Origin: M3007 sp032115775
Lineage (GTDB): Bacteria; Bacteroidota; Bacteroidia; Chitinophagales; Saprospiraceae
Direction: 5' to 3'
DNA: 33,905 nucleotides
NCBI GenBank assembly: GCA_032115775.1
Contig: JAUMBL010000158.1
Span: 1 to 33,905, forward strand
Numbering within the stretch: the first letter of the stretch is position 1; each line of letters begins with the position of its first letter. Shown here one piece after another: positions 6,931 through 15,757 of the stretch. Position numbers and translations under genes: made by a program. Under the pieces are notes generated by a model, which was given only the letters and a program-made list of their open reading frames with translations, was not told where the DNA came from and searched no databases.

Positions 6931-9900
6931 ATGCAACAACAAACGCTGCTCTGTTTGCTATTGACCTTTTTTGCGCTGCAAACACACGCCCAAAACCCAA
7001 AGCCGGCGCAGGCCGAAGACCTGAATGCTTACTTCAAACCCATGAAATGGCGGAATATCGGCCCGTTTCGGGGCGGCCGCTCCGGCGCGGTCACGGGCGT
7101 GCGGGGCGATATGAGCACCTACTTCATGGGCGTCACCGGCGGCGGCGTCTGGAAAACGAACGACCTGGGGCTGAACTGGCAGAATATCTCCGACGGCTAT
7201 TTCACCACCGGATCCGTGGGCGCCATCGCCGTCGCGGAAAGTGACCCGAACGTCCTCTATGTCGGCATGGGCGAACATGCAGTCCGCGGCGTGATGACCC
7301 ACCACGGCGACGGCATGTACAAATCCACCGACGGCGGAAAAACCTGGAAGAAAACCGGCCTGGCCGGCGCCGGGCATATCGCCCGAATCGTTGTGCACCC
7401 GAACAATCCCGATTTTCTGTTGGTGGCCGTGCAGGGCGCTTTGTACGGCTCCAACGCCGAACGGGGCGTTTTTAAATCCACCGACGGCGGAAATACGTGG
7501 AAAAAAGTACTCTACGTAAACGAAAATACCGGCTGCGCCGAACTGTCCATGGATCGCCGCAACCCGCGCATCCTCTACGCCGCGATGTGGGAACACGGCC
7601 GCAAACCCTGGCAGGTGATCAGCGGAGGGCCCGGAAGCGGCCTGTATAAATCCAGCGACGGCGGCGAAACCTGGACGCGCCTGGAAAACGGCCTGCCCAA
7701 GGAAATGGGCAAAATGGCCGTGGCCGCCTGCCCGTCCAATCCCGATAAAGTCTATGCGCTGATCGAAAGCGATTCGGAAAAGGAAGCAGGCGGACTGTTC
7801 GTCTCCCACAACGCCGGCGCCGGCTGGTCGCGCGTGTCCAACGACCACCGCCTCGTGCAGCGCGCTTGGTACTACATCGAACTATTCACCGACCCCAAAA
7901 ACGACCAAACGCTGTACGTCCTCAGCGCGCCGGCGCTGCGCTCCACCGACGGGGGGCTGAACTGGGAGGAACTCTCCGGCACCCACGGCGATTACCACGA
8001 CCTGTGGATCAATCCGGACAATCCCCGGAATATGATCATCGGCAACGATGGCGGCGCAGCCGTCACGGTCAACGGCGGCGACACCTGGAGCCCGCAAAAC
8101 AACATCCCGACTGCGCAAATTTACCGGATTAGCACAGACAACCAGTTTCCGTACCGCATTTACGGCGGACAACAGGACTACGGCGCGCTCTCGATCCCGC
8201 ACCGGGAATTCGGCAGCCGAACCATCAGCCCGTCAAACTGGCGATATGCCGCCGGCGGCGAAAGCGCCTTCCTGGCCTTCGATCCCGACCGTCCGCGCTA
8301 TGTGCTCGGCGGCAGCTACCAGGGCACGATCGAGGCGCTCGATACGGAAGCGGAAGCAGGCACGAATATTATGGCAGCACCTTTGCAGTATCTCGGACTG
8401 CCCGCCAAAGACCTCAAGTACCGCTTCAATTGGAATGCGCCGATTATCTGGTCGAAACACGAACCCAATACCTACTACCACGCCGCGCACGTGCTCCTCA
8501 AAACTACGGACATGGGCAAAAACTGGCAGGAGGTGTCGCCCGACCTCACCCGCAATGAAAAAGAAAAACAAGGCCGACCCGGCGTACCCTATACCAACGA
8601 GGCGGTAGGCGCAGAAAATTACGGAACGATCAGCTATGTGGCCGAATCGCCCCAGGAAAAAGGCGTGATCTGGACGGGCAGCGACGACGGCCTCGTACAC
8701 CTCACCACAGACGGCGGCGCCAACTGGCAAAACGTCACGCCCAAAGGCCTGGAGGAATGCCTCGTCAACGCCATCGAACTGTCGCCGCACGACAAGGGCA
8801 CGGCTTATATCGCCACCACGCGCTATAAATTCAACGACCACCGGCCGGGTCTGTACAAAACAACCGACTATGGCAAAACCTGGACGAATATCAGCGCAGG
8901 CATTCCTGACTCCTGCTTCACCCGCGTGGTGCGCGAAGACGCAGTCCGCAAAGACCTGCTGTTCGCCGGCACGGAAACGGGCCTGTTCATCTCCTGGAAT
9001 GGCGGCAAAAATTGGTCCTCCTTCCAACTGAATCTGCCGATTACCCCGATCACAGACTTGAAAATCCACCAAGGCGACCTGATCGCCGCCACTTCCGGAC
9101 GCGCGTTCTGGATCTTGGACGACCTCGGACTGCTGCGCCAAGGCCCGCAAATGACCGAAAAATTGCAGCTGTTTCAACCGGAAAACGCCCTGATTGCCAA
9201 CGGCGGCAGCGAACTCAACCGCAGCAACGACGCCTTCAGCGGGATGAACGCCCGGGGCGGCGTCAACCCGGCCAACGGCATCGTATTGTACTATCATCTG
9301 CCGGAAACCCGACCCAGCGAGGTGCTCTCCCTCGAAATCCGCAATGAAGCCGGCAAACTGATCCGCCGTTTTAGTTCTAAAAAAGACAGCCTGGAACAAA
9401 CCTGGGAGGGCGGCCCGCCCGCCACACCGACCCTGCCGACCAAAAAAGGCCTGAACCGCTTCGTCTGGGACATGCGCCACCCCATCCTGCCCGGCATTCC
9501 GAATACGTATTTTGAAAACAGCTTCGCCGGCCATAAAGCACCGCCCGGAAAATACAACTTCCGGATCCAGTATGGGCTCGAGCAATCCGCCGCCGCCGCC
9601 GAAATCCTGCCCAACCCGCTGTATCCAACCACCGCCGCCGAATACGAAGCCTACAGCCGGATCATGTCGGAGATGGAGGCCGCCATTGCACAAATGCATC
9701 GCCTGACCAATGAACTGTACGCCAAACGCAACCAACTAGACGAACTGCTCGGCAAACTGCCCGCAGGCGCGCCTTACGACCCACTGCGCACTGCGGGACA
9801 AACACTGTCCGATAAAATGAAAACCTGGGACGAAGAGATGGTGCAACGCAAGTCGAAAGCCTACGACGACGTGGAAAATTTCCCAAACAAATTTTCGGCT

Positions 9901-10095
9901 AATTATATGTTCCTGCTCAACCAAACCGAAAGCGATATCCCCCGCGTCAATCAACCCAATATCGCGCTGAAACAACAATTCGACGCTGCATGGGCCGCCC
10001 TCAAAGCGCAGGCAGACGCGTTTCTGGAAAAGGACATTCCGGCCTTCAACCGGATGCTCTGGGAGGCCGGCATCGGGGGCGTTTGGATGAAGTAG
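6931..10095 (+). CDS. secreted BNR/sortilin-like beta-propeller protein
   Basis: A 1054-residue secreted protein with a clear signal peptide (residues 1-21, ending THAQ). Asp-box/BNR repeats are abundant: STDGGKTW, STDGGNTW, SSDGGETW, STDGGLNW, TTDMGKNW, TTDGGANW, TTDYGKTW and a degenerate SWNGGKNW. They build one or two beta-propellers like those of sortilin/VPS10 and glycoside hydrolase families 33/74. The opening block MKWRNIGPFRGGRSGAVTGV is typical of the Bacteroidota proteins annotated as glycosyl hydrolase or sortilin-like. The last about 250 residues hold a beta-rich segment and a helical, coiled-coil-like region (about 905-1010). No T9SS sorting domain is seen. Catalytic residues cannot be assigned, so enzymatic activity is not proven. 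Probably monocistronic. Confidence 0.88.
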   Translation: MQQQTLLCLLLTFFALQTHAQNPKPAQAEDLNAYFKPMKWRNIGPFRGGRSGAVTGVRGDMSTYFMGVTGGGVWKTNDLGLNWQNISDGYFTTGSVGAIAVAESDPNVLYVGMGEHAVRGVMTHHGDGMYKSTDGGKTWKKTGLAGAGHIARIVVHPNNPDFLLVAVQGALYGSNAERGVFKSTDGGNTWKKVLYVNENTGCAELSMDRRNPRILYAAMWEHGRKPWQVISGGPGSGLYKSSDGGETWTRLENGLPKEMGKMAVAACPSNPDKVYALIESDSEKEAGGLFVSHNAGAGWSRVSNDHRLVQRAWYYIELFTDPKNDQTLYVLSAPALRSTDGGLNWEELSGTHGDYHDLWINPDNPRNMIIGNDGGAAVTVNGGDTWSPQNNIPTAQIYRISTDNQFPYRIYGGQQDYGALSIPHREFGSRTISPSNWRYAAGGESAFLAFDPDRPRYVLGGSYQGTIEALDTEAEAGTNIMAAPLQYLGLPAKDLKYRFNWNAPIIWSKHEPNTYYHAAHVLLKTTDMGKNWQEVSPDLTRNEKEKQGRPGVPYTNEAVGAENYGTISYVAESPQEKGVIWTGSDDGLVHLTTDGGANWQNVTPKGLEECLVNAIELSPHDKGTAYIATTRYKFNDHRPGLYKTTDYGKTWTNISAGIPDSCFTRVVREDAVRKDLLFAGTETGLFISWNGGKNWSSFQLNLPITPITDLKIHQGDLIAATSGRAFWILDDLGLLRQGPQMTEKLQLFQPENALIANGGSELNRSNDAFSGMNARGGVNPANGIVLYYHLPETRPSEVLSLEIRNEAGKLIRRFSSKKDSLEQTWEGGPPATPTLPTKKGLNRFVWDMRHPILPGIPNTYFENSFAGHKAPPGKYNFRIQYGLEQSAAAAEILPNPLYPTTAAEYEAYSRIMSEMEAAIAQMHRLTNELYAKRNQLDELLGKLPAGAPYDPLRTAGQTLSDKMKTWDEEMVQRKSKAYDDVENFPNKFSANYMFLLNQTESDIPRVNQPNIALKQQFDAAWAALKAQADAFLEKDIPAFNRMLWEAGIGGVWMK

Positions 10096-10098
10096 GGG

Positions 10099-10145
10099 CG
10101 TACAGACTCGGGATTTTCTGCGGCAGAAAATCCCGAGTCTGTACG
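10099..10145. repeat. 47-bp near-perfect palindrome between convergent genes
   Basis: Two 23-base arms (10099-10121 and 10123-10145) are exact reverse complements around one central G. The palindrome starts 4 bases after the BNR gene stop and ends 10 bases before the pgm stop on the other strand. No T-tract follows on either strand, so it is not a standard intrinsic terminator, although the hairpin could still block transcription or protect RNA ends. No second copy is in the window. Confidence 0.85.
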
Positions 10146-10154
10146 AAACAGTTT

Positions 10155-11558
10155 CTAAACACCTACCGTCGCGCGGGTGGCATCCAGAATCGCCCGGACT
10201 TCCACCGCATTCGGCGCCTGGGCATACACCCGCAGCACCGGTTCGGTACCTGAAGCGCGGAACATGACCCATTTTTCGTCGCCCAGCAGGAATTTCCAGC
10301 CGTCTATATCTTCTACGCCCTGCACTTTGTAGCTGCCGAACGCCTTGTAGGTGCGTTCCTTGCAGTTTTTGATCACCTCTTGTTTTTTGGATTCCAGCAC
10401 GTGCAGGTCGTCGCGATCGAAAGCGAAAGCGCCGACCTCTTTATAGACCTCCTCGACCAGTCCTTTCACCGTTTTGCCGGTGCGGGCCATAAATTCGAAC
10501 ACCATCAGCCCCACCCACACGCCGTCGCGCTCCGGGATATGGCCTTTAACGGCCAGTCCGCCGGATTCTTCGCCGCCCACCAGCACGTCTTCGCGGGTCA
10601 TGATTTCCGCGATATATTTGAACCCGACTTTTGTAATTTCGTAGGGGAGACCGAATTTTTCGGCCATTTTTTTCATCTTATCCGTCACAGAAAAGGTGAA
10701 AACGACCTTTCCGCGCATGTTTTTATACTTATAAAGGTACAGCAGCAGGATCAGCAGCAGGTGGTGGCTGTCCACGAAATTGCCGTCCTCGTCGTACATG
10801 CCAATGCGGTCGGCGTCGCCGTCATTTGCCAGTCCGCCGGTGATTTTGGGATTTTTGCGGATGGTTTCGCTGAGCAGGCTCAGGTTGCGGTGGATCGGCT
10901 CGGGCGCTTGGCCGTGCATGCCCGGGTTCCAGTCGCAGTGCAAAAACACTGATTTCGGCAGCAGTTTTTTCACGGCGTTTTGTCCGGCGCCGTACATGGC
11001 GTCGTAGGCGATTTTGCCGGCGGCGGATTTGATCAGTTTGAGATCAAAATTTTTGCGGGCGTGCTTGAGGTAGATATTTTCGAGGTCTTTCACGGCGACC
11101 AGGCCGCGGTCTTTGAGTTCCTGGAATGACGGCAGGTTCTGCACCGTACAGGCGTCCGGGATATAGTTTTCCACCTCGGCAATATCCGAGGGGATCATCG
11201 GGCCGCCGAATGCGGCTTTCAGTTTGTATCCGTTGTACGAGGGCGGATTGTGGCTGGCGGTAATCACAATTCCCAGTCCGGCCTTGAGTTTTACCACCCC
11301 GAGCGAGACCATCGGGGTGGACACGAAGCCCTCCGCGATATAGGATTGTATGCCGAAGGCGCCCAGCACGCGGGCCGTAGTTTCGGCGAAGAGTTGTCCG
11401 CCGAAACGGCAATCGTACCCGATCACGGCTTTCTTTAGTTTGTGTTTTTTCATGTACAGCGCGGTCGCTTCTGCCACGCGTTTGACATTGTCCACCGTAT
11501 AATCGTCTGCGATGATGGCGCGCCAGCCGTCGGTGCCGAATTTAATAGGAGTAGCCAT
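10155..11558 (-). CDS. phosphoglucomutase/phosphomannomutase
   Basis: A 467-residue alpha-D-phosphohexomutase. The phosphoserine loop is TASHNPP with Ser102, the metal loop is DGDADR (Asp246, Asp248, Asp250), the sugar loop GGEESGG is at about 345-351, and the phosphate-binding loop FRASGTEP is near the C-terminus. The enzyme interconverts hexose 1- and 6-phosphates through a bisphosphate intermediate and feeds glycogen, cell-envelope sugar and nucleotide-sugar synthesis. The reading frame is open for 32 more codons upstream, but the ATG at 11558 gives the canonical FGTDGWRA start, and the promoter box at 11659-11652 overlaps the longer version, so the shorter start is chosen. Which hexose is preferred cannot be read from the sequence. 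Confidence 0.93.
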   Translation of the reverse strand: MATPIKFGTDGWRAIIADDYTVDNVKRVAEATALYMKKHKLKKAVIGYDCRFGGQLFAETTARVLGAFGIQSYIAEGFVSTPMVSLGVVKLKAGLGIVITASHNPPSYNGYKLKAAFGGPMIPSDIAEVENYIPDACTVQNLPSFQELKDRGLVAVKDLENIYLKHARKNFDLKLIKSAAGKIAYDAMYGAGQNAVKKLLPKSVFLHCDWNPGMHGQAPEPIHRNLSLLSETIRKNPKITGGLANDGDADRIGMYDEDGNFVDSHHLLLILLLYLYKYKNMRGKVVFTFSVTDKMKKMAEKFGLPYEITKVGFKYIAEIMTREDVLVGGEESGGLAVKGHIPERDGVWVGLMVFEFMARTGKTVKGLVEEVYKEVGAFAFDRDDLHVLESKKQEVIKNCKERTYKAFGSYKVQGVEDIDGWKFLLGDEKWVMFRASGTEPVLRVYAQAPNAVEVRAILDATRATVGV

Positions 11559-11651
11559 TGTAGTAGGGTGTAGATTTTTTTGACAGTCGGTAAAATAAGC
11601 AGATTGATTGCTTATTTTCGGTATGTTAGACAGGTTGTGAAACTTGTCCGG

Positions 11652-11659
11652 CAAAATTA
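11652..11659 (-). promoter_or_regulatory. -7 promoter box for the phosphohexomutase gene (TAATTTTG)
   Basis: On the minus strand TAATTTTG matches TAnnTTTG exactly. A TTG at 11684-11682 lies 22 bases upstream, within the spacing known for Bacteroidota promoters. The box lies about 95 bases before the chosen ATG at 11558. Confidence 0.6.
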
Positions 11660-11673
11660 TCTGTTAATACGCG

Positions 11674-11681
11674 TATTTTTG
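11674..11681 (+). promoter_or_regulatory. -7 promoter box for pcm (TATTTTTG)
   Basis: An exact TAnnTTTG match 74 bases before the pcm ATG. It lies 14 bases from the opposing box of the phosphohexomutase gene, so the two divergent promoters overlap. The nearest upstream TTG (11644-11646) is 27 bases away, longer than usual. Confidence 0.45.
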
Positions 11682-11755
11682 CAACACTTTAATTTAAATA
11701 ATTCATTTCAGGGTACTTAGAAACTGTTTTTATCGTACCCATTTACCGTACTCCT

Positions 11756-12406
11756 ATGCAAGACAGTTACCGGCACAAAGGTATGCGAAAACGCTTAGTG
11801 GACGACCTCCGGCGGCGTGGCATCACCGATGAGCGGGTTTTAGCGGCCATTCAGGCGGTTCCGAGGCACCTTTTTCTTGAAAAGGCGTTTGAAGAGCACG
11901 CCTATGAGGACAAGCCTTTCCCGATTGGTTTTGAGCAAACCATCTCACAGCCCTTCACCGTCGCCTATCAAACCGCCCTGCTCGATGTGCAGCCGGGCGA
12001 CCGCATCCTCGAAATTGGTTCCGGATCGGGTTACCAGGCGGCCGTGCTGGCTGCGCTGGGCGCCCGCGTTTATACCATCGAGCGGCAGGAGGGACTGTAT
12101 CTGACGGCGAAGGAACTGCTCGCGCGCCTCGGCTATGGCAAAATACGCTGCTTTTATGGCGATGGAACCAAAGGCCTGCCCGATTTTGCACCCTACGACA
12201 AAATCATCGTCACCGCCGGTGCGCCGGTGGTGCCGGAAGCGCTCAAAAACCAGCTGCGCATCAGCGGCCGGCTCATCATTCCGGTAGGCGAGGAAGTACA
12301 GTATATGTATCGAATTACCCGGCTGTCGGAGATGGAATACAAAGAAGAAATGCTGGACGCATTCCGATTTGTGCCCTTTCTCGAGGGCGTTCAAAAGCAA
12401 AAATAA
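11756..12406 (+). CDS. pcm: protein-L-isoaspartate O-methyltransferase
   Basis: A 216-residue SAM-dependent methyltransferase that recognises damaged L-isoaspartyl residues and starts their repair. Seen motifs: VPRHLFLEKAFEEHAYEDKPFPIG (as the family pattern, residues about 35-58), the substrate-binding QTISQPF at 61-67, SAM motif I DRILEIGSGSGYQAAVLA (about 82-99), acidic post-I strand ending in ERQE, and the GDGTKGLPDFAPYDKI region. Length is close to the usual 205-215. It begins a plus-strand run with rlmB and the metal-receptor gene; the gap to rlmB is 43 bases. Confidence 0.95.
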   Translation: MQDSYRHKGMRKRLVDDLRRRGITDERVLAAIQAVPRHLFLEKAFEEHAYEDKPFPIGFEQTISQPFTVAYQTALLDVQPGDRILEIGSGSGYQAAVLAALGARVYTIERQEGLYLTAKELLARLGYGKIRCFYGDGTKGLPDFAPYDKIIVTAGAPVVPEALKNQLRISGRLIIPVGEEVQYMYRITRLSEMEYKEEMLDAFRFVPFLEGVQKQK

Positions 12407-12449
12407 CCCCTAATCTCACCGACCTCCGGGTCGCATTTGCTCCGCACTT

Positions 12450-13214
12450 ATGTCCAATCTGATTTATGGCCACCACCCCGTTGTCGAAGCAATTCACTCC
12501 GGCAAACCGGTTGAGAAAATTTTTTTTCAGCAGGGCCTGCGCGGCGAACTGGAAAAAGAAATTCGCCTGCTCGCCCGGGAACACGACATACCGCTCCAGG
12601 TAGTCCCCAAGGAAAAACTAAATAAACTGACCGCCCGCGGCGCCCACCAGGGTGTGGCGGCCTTCCTGTCGCTGGTGGAATTTCTTTCCATCGAAGACGT
12701 GACGCCGTTTATATTTGAGCGCGGCGAGACACCCCTGCTTGTGCTGCTCGACAGTGTGACCGACGTGCGCAATTTCGGCGCCATCTGCCGGTCGGCCGAG
12801 TGCCTGGGCGCGCATGCCGTCGTCATCCCGCAATCGGGCGCAGCGCCCGCCAACGAAGAGGCCATGAAGGCCTCGGCCGGCGCGCTGGCCCGCATCCGCT
12901 TGTGCCGGGTGCGCAGCTTGTTCAGCACCGTGGAATGGTTGCAAACGGCCGGCATTCAGGTGGTGGCCACCGCCTTGTCCAACCGCGCCCAGCCGAGTTA
13001 TGCGATAGATTTCAGCGTGCCGACGGCTATTTTGCTCGGATCAGAAGGCGACGGGCTGCATCCCAAACTGATTAAAATGTCGGACGCCGTCGCCAAGATT
13101 CCCCAGGCAACCGATTTCGACTCCCTGAACGTCAGCGTCGCGGCCGGTATCTTGCTGTACGAAGCGCAACGGCAGCGCGTTGAAATGCCGGTTTCAAATC
13201 TGCGCCCGACATGA
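12450..13214 (+). CDS. rlmB: 23S rRNA (guanosine-2'-O)-methyltransferase RlmB-like (SpoU family)
   Basis: A 254-residue SPOUT methyltransferase. The N-terminal L30e-like RNA-binding domain starts LIYGHHPVVEAI (about residues 4-15) and the catalytic knot domain carries the three SpoU motifs: NFGAICRSAECLGAHAVVIP (about 108-127), LLGSEGDGL (about 195-203) and SLNVSVAAGILLYE (about 225-238). RlmB methylates G2251 of 23S rRNA in the peptidyl-transferase centre in E. coli; other family members modify tRNA, so the exact target is inferred from overall length and architecture. Its stop overlaps the start of the following gene by four bases (ATGA), indicating translational coupling. Confidence 0.92.
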   Translation: MSNLIYGHHPVVEAIHSGKPVEKIFFQQGLRGELEKEIRLLAREHDIPLQVVPKEKLNKLTARGAHQGVAAFLSLVEFLSIEDVTPFIFERGETPLLVLLDSVTDVRNFGAICRSAECLGAHAVVIPQSGAAPANEEAMKASAGALARIRLCRVRSLFSTVEWLQTAGIQVVATALSNRAQPSYAIDFSVPTAILLGSEGDGLHPKLIKMSDAVAKIPQATDFDSLNVSVAAGILLYEAQRQRVEMPVSNLRPT

Positions 13215-14011
13215 CCTGTACCGATCAAATGCAGCGAACGATCCAAATCGCCCAATGGCCGCCCTCCCGGATCGTGTCGCTCGTGCCCTCGCAAACGGAA
13301 CTCCTGGCGGATCTGGGCCTGGACGCCGCGGTGGCGGGGATCACGAAATTTTGCATCCACCCTGCAGGGTGGTTCAAAAGCAAAAAAAGAATCGGCGGCA
13401 CGAAAACGGTCAACCTGGAAGCCGTGGCGCAATTGGCGCCCGACCTGATCATCGGCAACAAAGAGGAAAATGTACAGACGCAGATCGCCTGGCTGTCCGA
13501 ACGATTTCCCGTGTGGATGAGCGACGTGCACACCCTGGAGGACGCGCTGGACATGGTGCAGCAGATCGGCGAGATCACCGGGAAGCGGCAGGCCGGATTG
13601 GATTTGCGCGCGGAGATACGCCGACGCTTCGAAGCCCTGCCGACGCCGACCCAACGCCCGCGCGCCGCGTATTTTATCTGGCGAAAACCCTATATGGTCG
13701 CCGCCGCAAACACTTTTATTGATCAGATGTTGTTTTATGCAGGGTTTGAAAACGCATTTTCGCAGCGGACGCGGTATCCGGAAATCAGCGAGCCGGAGCT
13801 CATCGCCGCCAACCCGGACGTGATCCTGCTCTCCTCGGAGCCCTACCCCTTTGCCGAAAAACATATACAGGAATTTAAAGCCCTGCTCCCCAATACGCCC
13901 GTGCGCATCGTAAACGGGGAATTTTTTTCCTGGTATGGCAGCCGGCTGTTGCAGTCGGCCGACTATTTTCAAACTTTTATCGCCCGCCCAAACAACTATT
14001 TTGAATACTGA
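13211..14011 (+). CDS. cobalamin/metal-binding receptor-like protein (BtuF/helical-backbone family)
   Basis: A 266-residue protein of the helical-backbone metal receptor superfamily (BtuF/FepB-like substrate-binding proteins). It opens with RIVSLVPSQTELLADLGL (about 19-36), the usual first strand and helix, then AQLAPDLIIGNKEEN, the long connecting helix around 115-150, and ELIAANPDVILLSSEPYPF in the second lobe. No signal peptide or lipobox is visible at the ATG overlapping rlmB or at the alternative Met at residue 7, unlike periplasmic members, so it may be cytoplasmic or use an unseen route. No ABC permease or ATPase is adjacent. The ligand is unknown. Confidence 0.82.
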   Translation: MTCTDQMQRTIQIAQWPPSRIVSLVPSQTELLADLGLDAAVAGITKFCIHPAGWFKSKKRIGGTKTVNLEAVAQLAPDLIIGNKEENVQTQIAWLSERFPVWMSDVHTLEDALDMVQQIGEITGKRQAGLDLRAEIRRRFEALPTPTQRPRAAYFIWRKPYMVAAANTFIDQMLFYAGFENAFSQRTRYPEISEPELIAANPDVILLSSEPYPFAEKHIQEFKALLPNTPVRIVNGEFFSWYGSRLLQSADYFQTFIARPNNYFEY

Positions 14012-14080
14012 TCGCTTTTCCCGAAATTTGCACACGTTATATATCCCTGTCGTGCCCCGCACGCTCAACCCAAACGCAAT

Positions 14081-15724
14081 ATGGTTCAATATTTCGCTGC
14101 CGGCCTTTTTGTCCTTTTCAGTCTCTCTGAATTAAAAACCCAAACAGCCGCCGCAGGGCGAAAACCCGGAGAAATGCTGCTGCAACTCCAAGGGGACGCC
14201 ACGCCCGCATCCGTACTGGCGGATTTCAACCGATACCTGCCCGCAGACGCGCCGGCAGAACTCCTGATCAGCCGGGCGGACGACTGGCGCATCGCGCGCC
14301 TGGGCTTCGACGAAGACCGCGTGCCCGCCGAAGAAGCGCTCACGCTGGCGCGCCGCATCCCGGGCGTCCGCGCCGCGCAATTCAACCACCGGGCGCCCGA
14401 CCGCAATACGGAGCCGAACGACCCCGAATGGTGGCGCCAGGACGACATGAACCTCATCGGCGCCCCGGAAGCCTGGGATGCCTCCACCGGCGGATTGAGC
14501 GCCGCAGGCGATACGATCGTCGCGGCAGTCCTCGAAAAAGGCATGCTGCTCACACACCCGGATCTGCTCGAAAACCGCTGGTTCAACTGGGCAGACCGCC
14601 CGGATAACAACCTAGACGACGATGGCAACGGCTACGTGGACGATCATGCGAGCTGGGACGCCCGCTTTGGCGGCGACGGCCCCGGCAACAGCGGCAACCA
14701 CGGCACCGGGGTGAATGGCATCATCGGCGCCCAAGGGAATAACAACCAAGGCGTCACCGGCGTCAATTGGCAGGTCAAACTTATGAACCTGACCAATGTA
14801 GAGTACGAAAATGAAATCATTGACGCCTATTATTATGTGCACAAAATGCGCCGCCTCTACAACCAAACCAACGGCGAAAAAGGCGCTTTCGTAGTCACCA
14901 CCAACGCCTCCTTCGGCATAGACCGCGAAAAAGCGGAAGACCACCCACTGTGGTGCGCCGTGTATGACTCGCTCGGGAAGGTCGGCATTATCAGCATCGG
15001 CGCTACCTCCAACAGCGGCAACAACAACGTGGACGTCGTGGGCGATATGCCCACCTCCTGCACCAGCGAATTCCTGATCACCGTCACCAATACGGATAAA
15101 CTGGATAACCTGGTGTCCGGCGCCGGCTTCGGCCCGCTGTCCATAGACATCGGCGCGCCCGGAAAAGACACCTATACTACTTCCAATTCCGGCCCTAATA
15201 CGGCAACCTACGGCACGCTCGGCGGCACCTCCGCCGCCGCGCCGCATGCCACCGGCGCCGTCGCCCTGCTGTACAGCCTCGACTGCCCACAGTTCACCGC
15301 AGACGCGCTCACCAGCCCGGCCGATTGCGCACGCAGAGTCCGCGATATCCTCCTCAACAATGTAGAACCCAACCCCACCCTGGACGGCAAAACCACCACC
15401 GGCGGCCGCCTCAGCCTCTCCCGAGCCGTCTCCGCCGTGCAAAAAAGCTGCGGCGCCAATAAGGGCCCTCTGGATATCCTGACCATCAAACCCAGTCCGG
15501 CTCGCGACCAAATCGAAATCGAATTCCAAACGCCGAATTTCACCGAATACCCTATCCGAATCTTCAACGCCCTCGGCCAACTCATGTACGAAAAATCCGT
15601 GCAACCCGAGCCTTTCGCCGCCAGCCGCGAAACCGTTTCGGTGCGCACCTGGCCCGCCGGCGTCTATTGGGTCGCTATCAGCAAAGGAAAATTCGTTAAA
15701 TCAAAGAAATTTTTGAAAATTTAA
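14081..15724 (+). CDS. T9SS-sorted subtilisin-like protein with Asp-to-Glu change
   Basis: A 547-residue S8-family protein: signal-like hydrophobic N-terminus (about 1-16), an inhibitor-like prodomain (about 25-105), the S8 domain (about 125-455) and a C-terminal T9SS type A sorting domain (about 465-547: TIKPSPARDQIEIEF, IRIFNALGQLMYEK, WPAGVYWVAI, basic end KSKKFLKI). His207 in NHGTGVNG and Ser384 in GGTSAAAPHATGA are present, but the position of the catalytic Asp reads Glu152 (AAVLEKGM). The oxyanion region reads SIGATSNSGNNN rather than AAGN. A calcium-type DDDGNGYVDD loop is at about 179-188. It may be a low-activity or altered protease, or a subfamily variant. Surface or secreted location is inferred from the sorting domain. 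Confidence 0.88.
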   Translation: MVQYFAAGLFVLFSLSELKTQTAAAGRKPGEMLLQLQGDATPASVLADFNRYLPADAPAELLISRADDWRIARLGFDEDRVPAEEALTLARRIPGVRAAQFNHRAPDRNTEPNDPEWWRQDDMNLIGAPEAWDASTGGLSAAGDTIVAAVLEKGMLLTHPDLLENRWFNWADRPDNNLDDDGNGYVDDHASWDARFGGDGPGNSGNHGTGVNGIIGAQGNNNQGVTGVNWQVKLMNLTNVEYENEIIDAYYYVHKMRRLYNQTNGEKGAFVVTTNASFGIDREKAEDHPLWCAVYDSLGKVGIISIGATSNSGNNNVDVVGDMPTSCTSEFLITVTNTDKLDNLVSGAGFGPLSIDIGAPGKDTYTTSNSGPNTATYGTLGGTSAAAPHATGAVALLYSLDCPQFTADALTSPADCARRVRDILLNNVEPNPTLDGKTTTGGRLSLSRAVSAVQKSCGANKGPLDILTIKPSPARDQIEIEFQTPNFTEYPIRIFNALGQLMYEKSVQPEPFAASRETVSVRTWPAGVYWVAISKGKFVKSKKFLKI

Positions 15725-15757
15725 AACGCGCTCTTGGAAAATCAGGAAGATTCGTAT

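Noticed and set aside
8233..9735. Minus-strand 500-codon frame inside the BNR-repeat gene
   Set aside because: The opposite strand carries clear Asp-box repeats throughout. The antisense product has no recognisable motif and no start context.
10099..10145. Palindrome as a standard intrinsic terminator
   Set aside because: No T-tract follows on either strand, and the loop would be a single base unless pairs at the tip open.
12998..14089. Minus-strand 363-codon frame opposite rlmB and the metal-receptor gene
   Set aside because: Both plus-strand genes have family motifs and are coupled by an ATGA overlap; the frame spans parts of two genes.
14612..15604. Minus-strand 330-codon frame opposite the T9SS subtilase
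   Set aside because: Antisense shadow of a gene with signal peptide, S8 and sorting domains.
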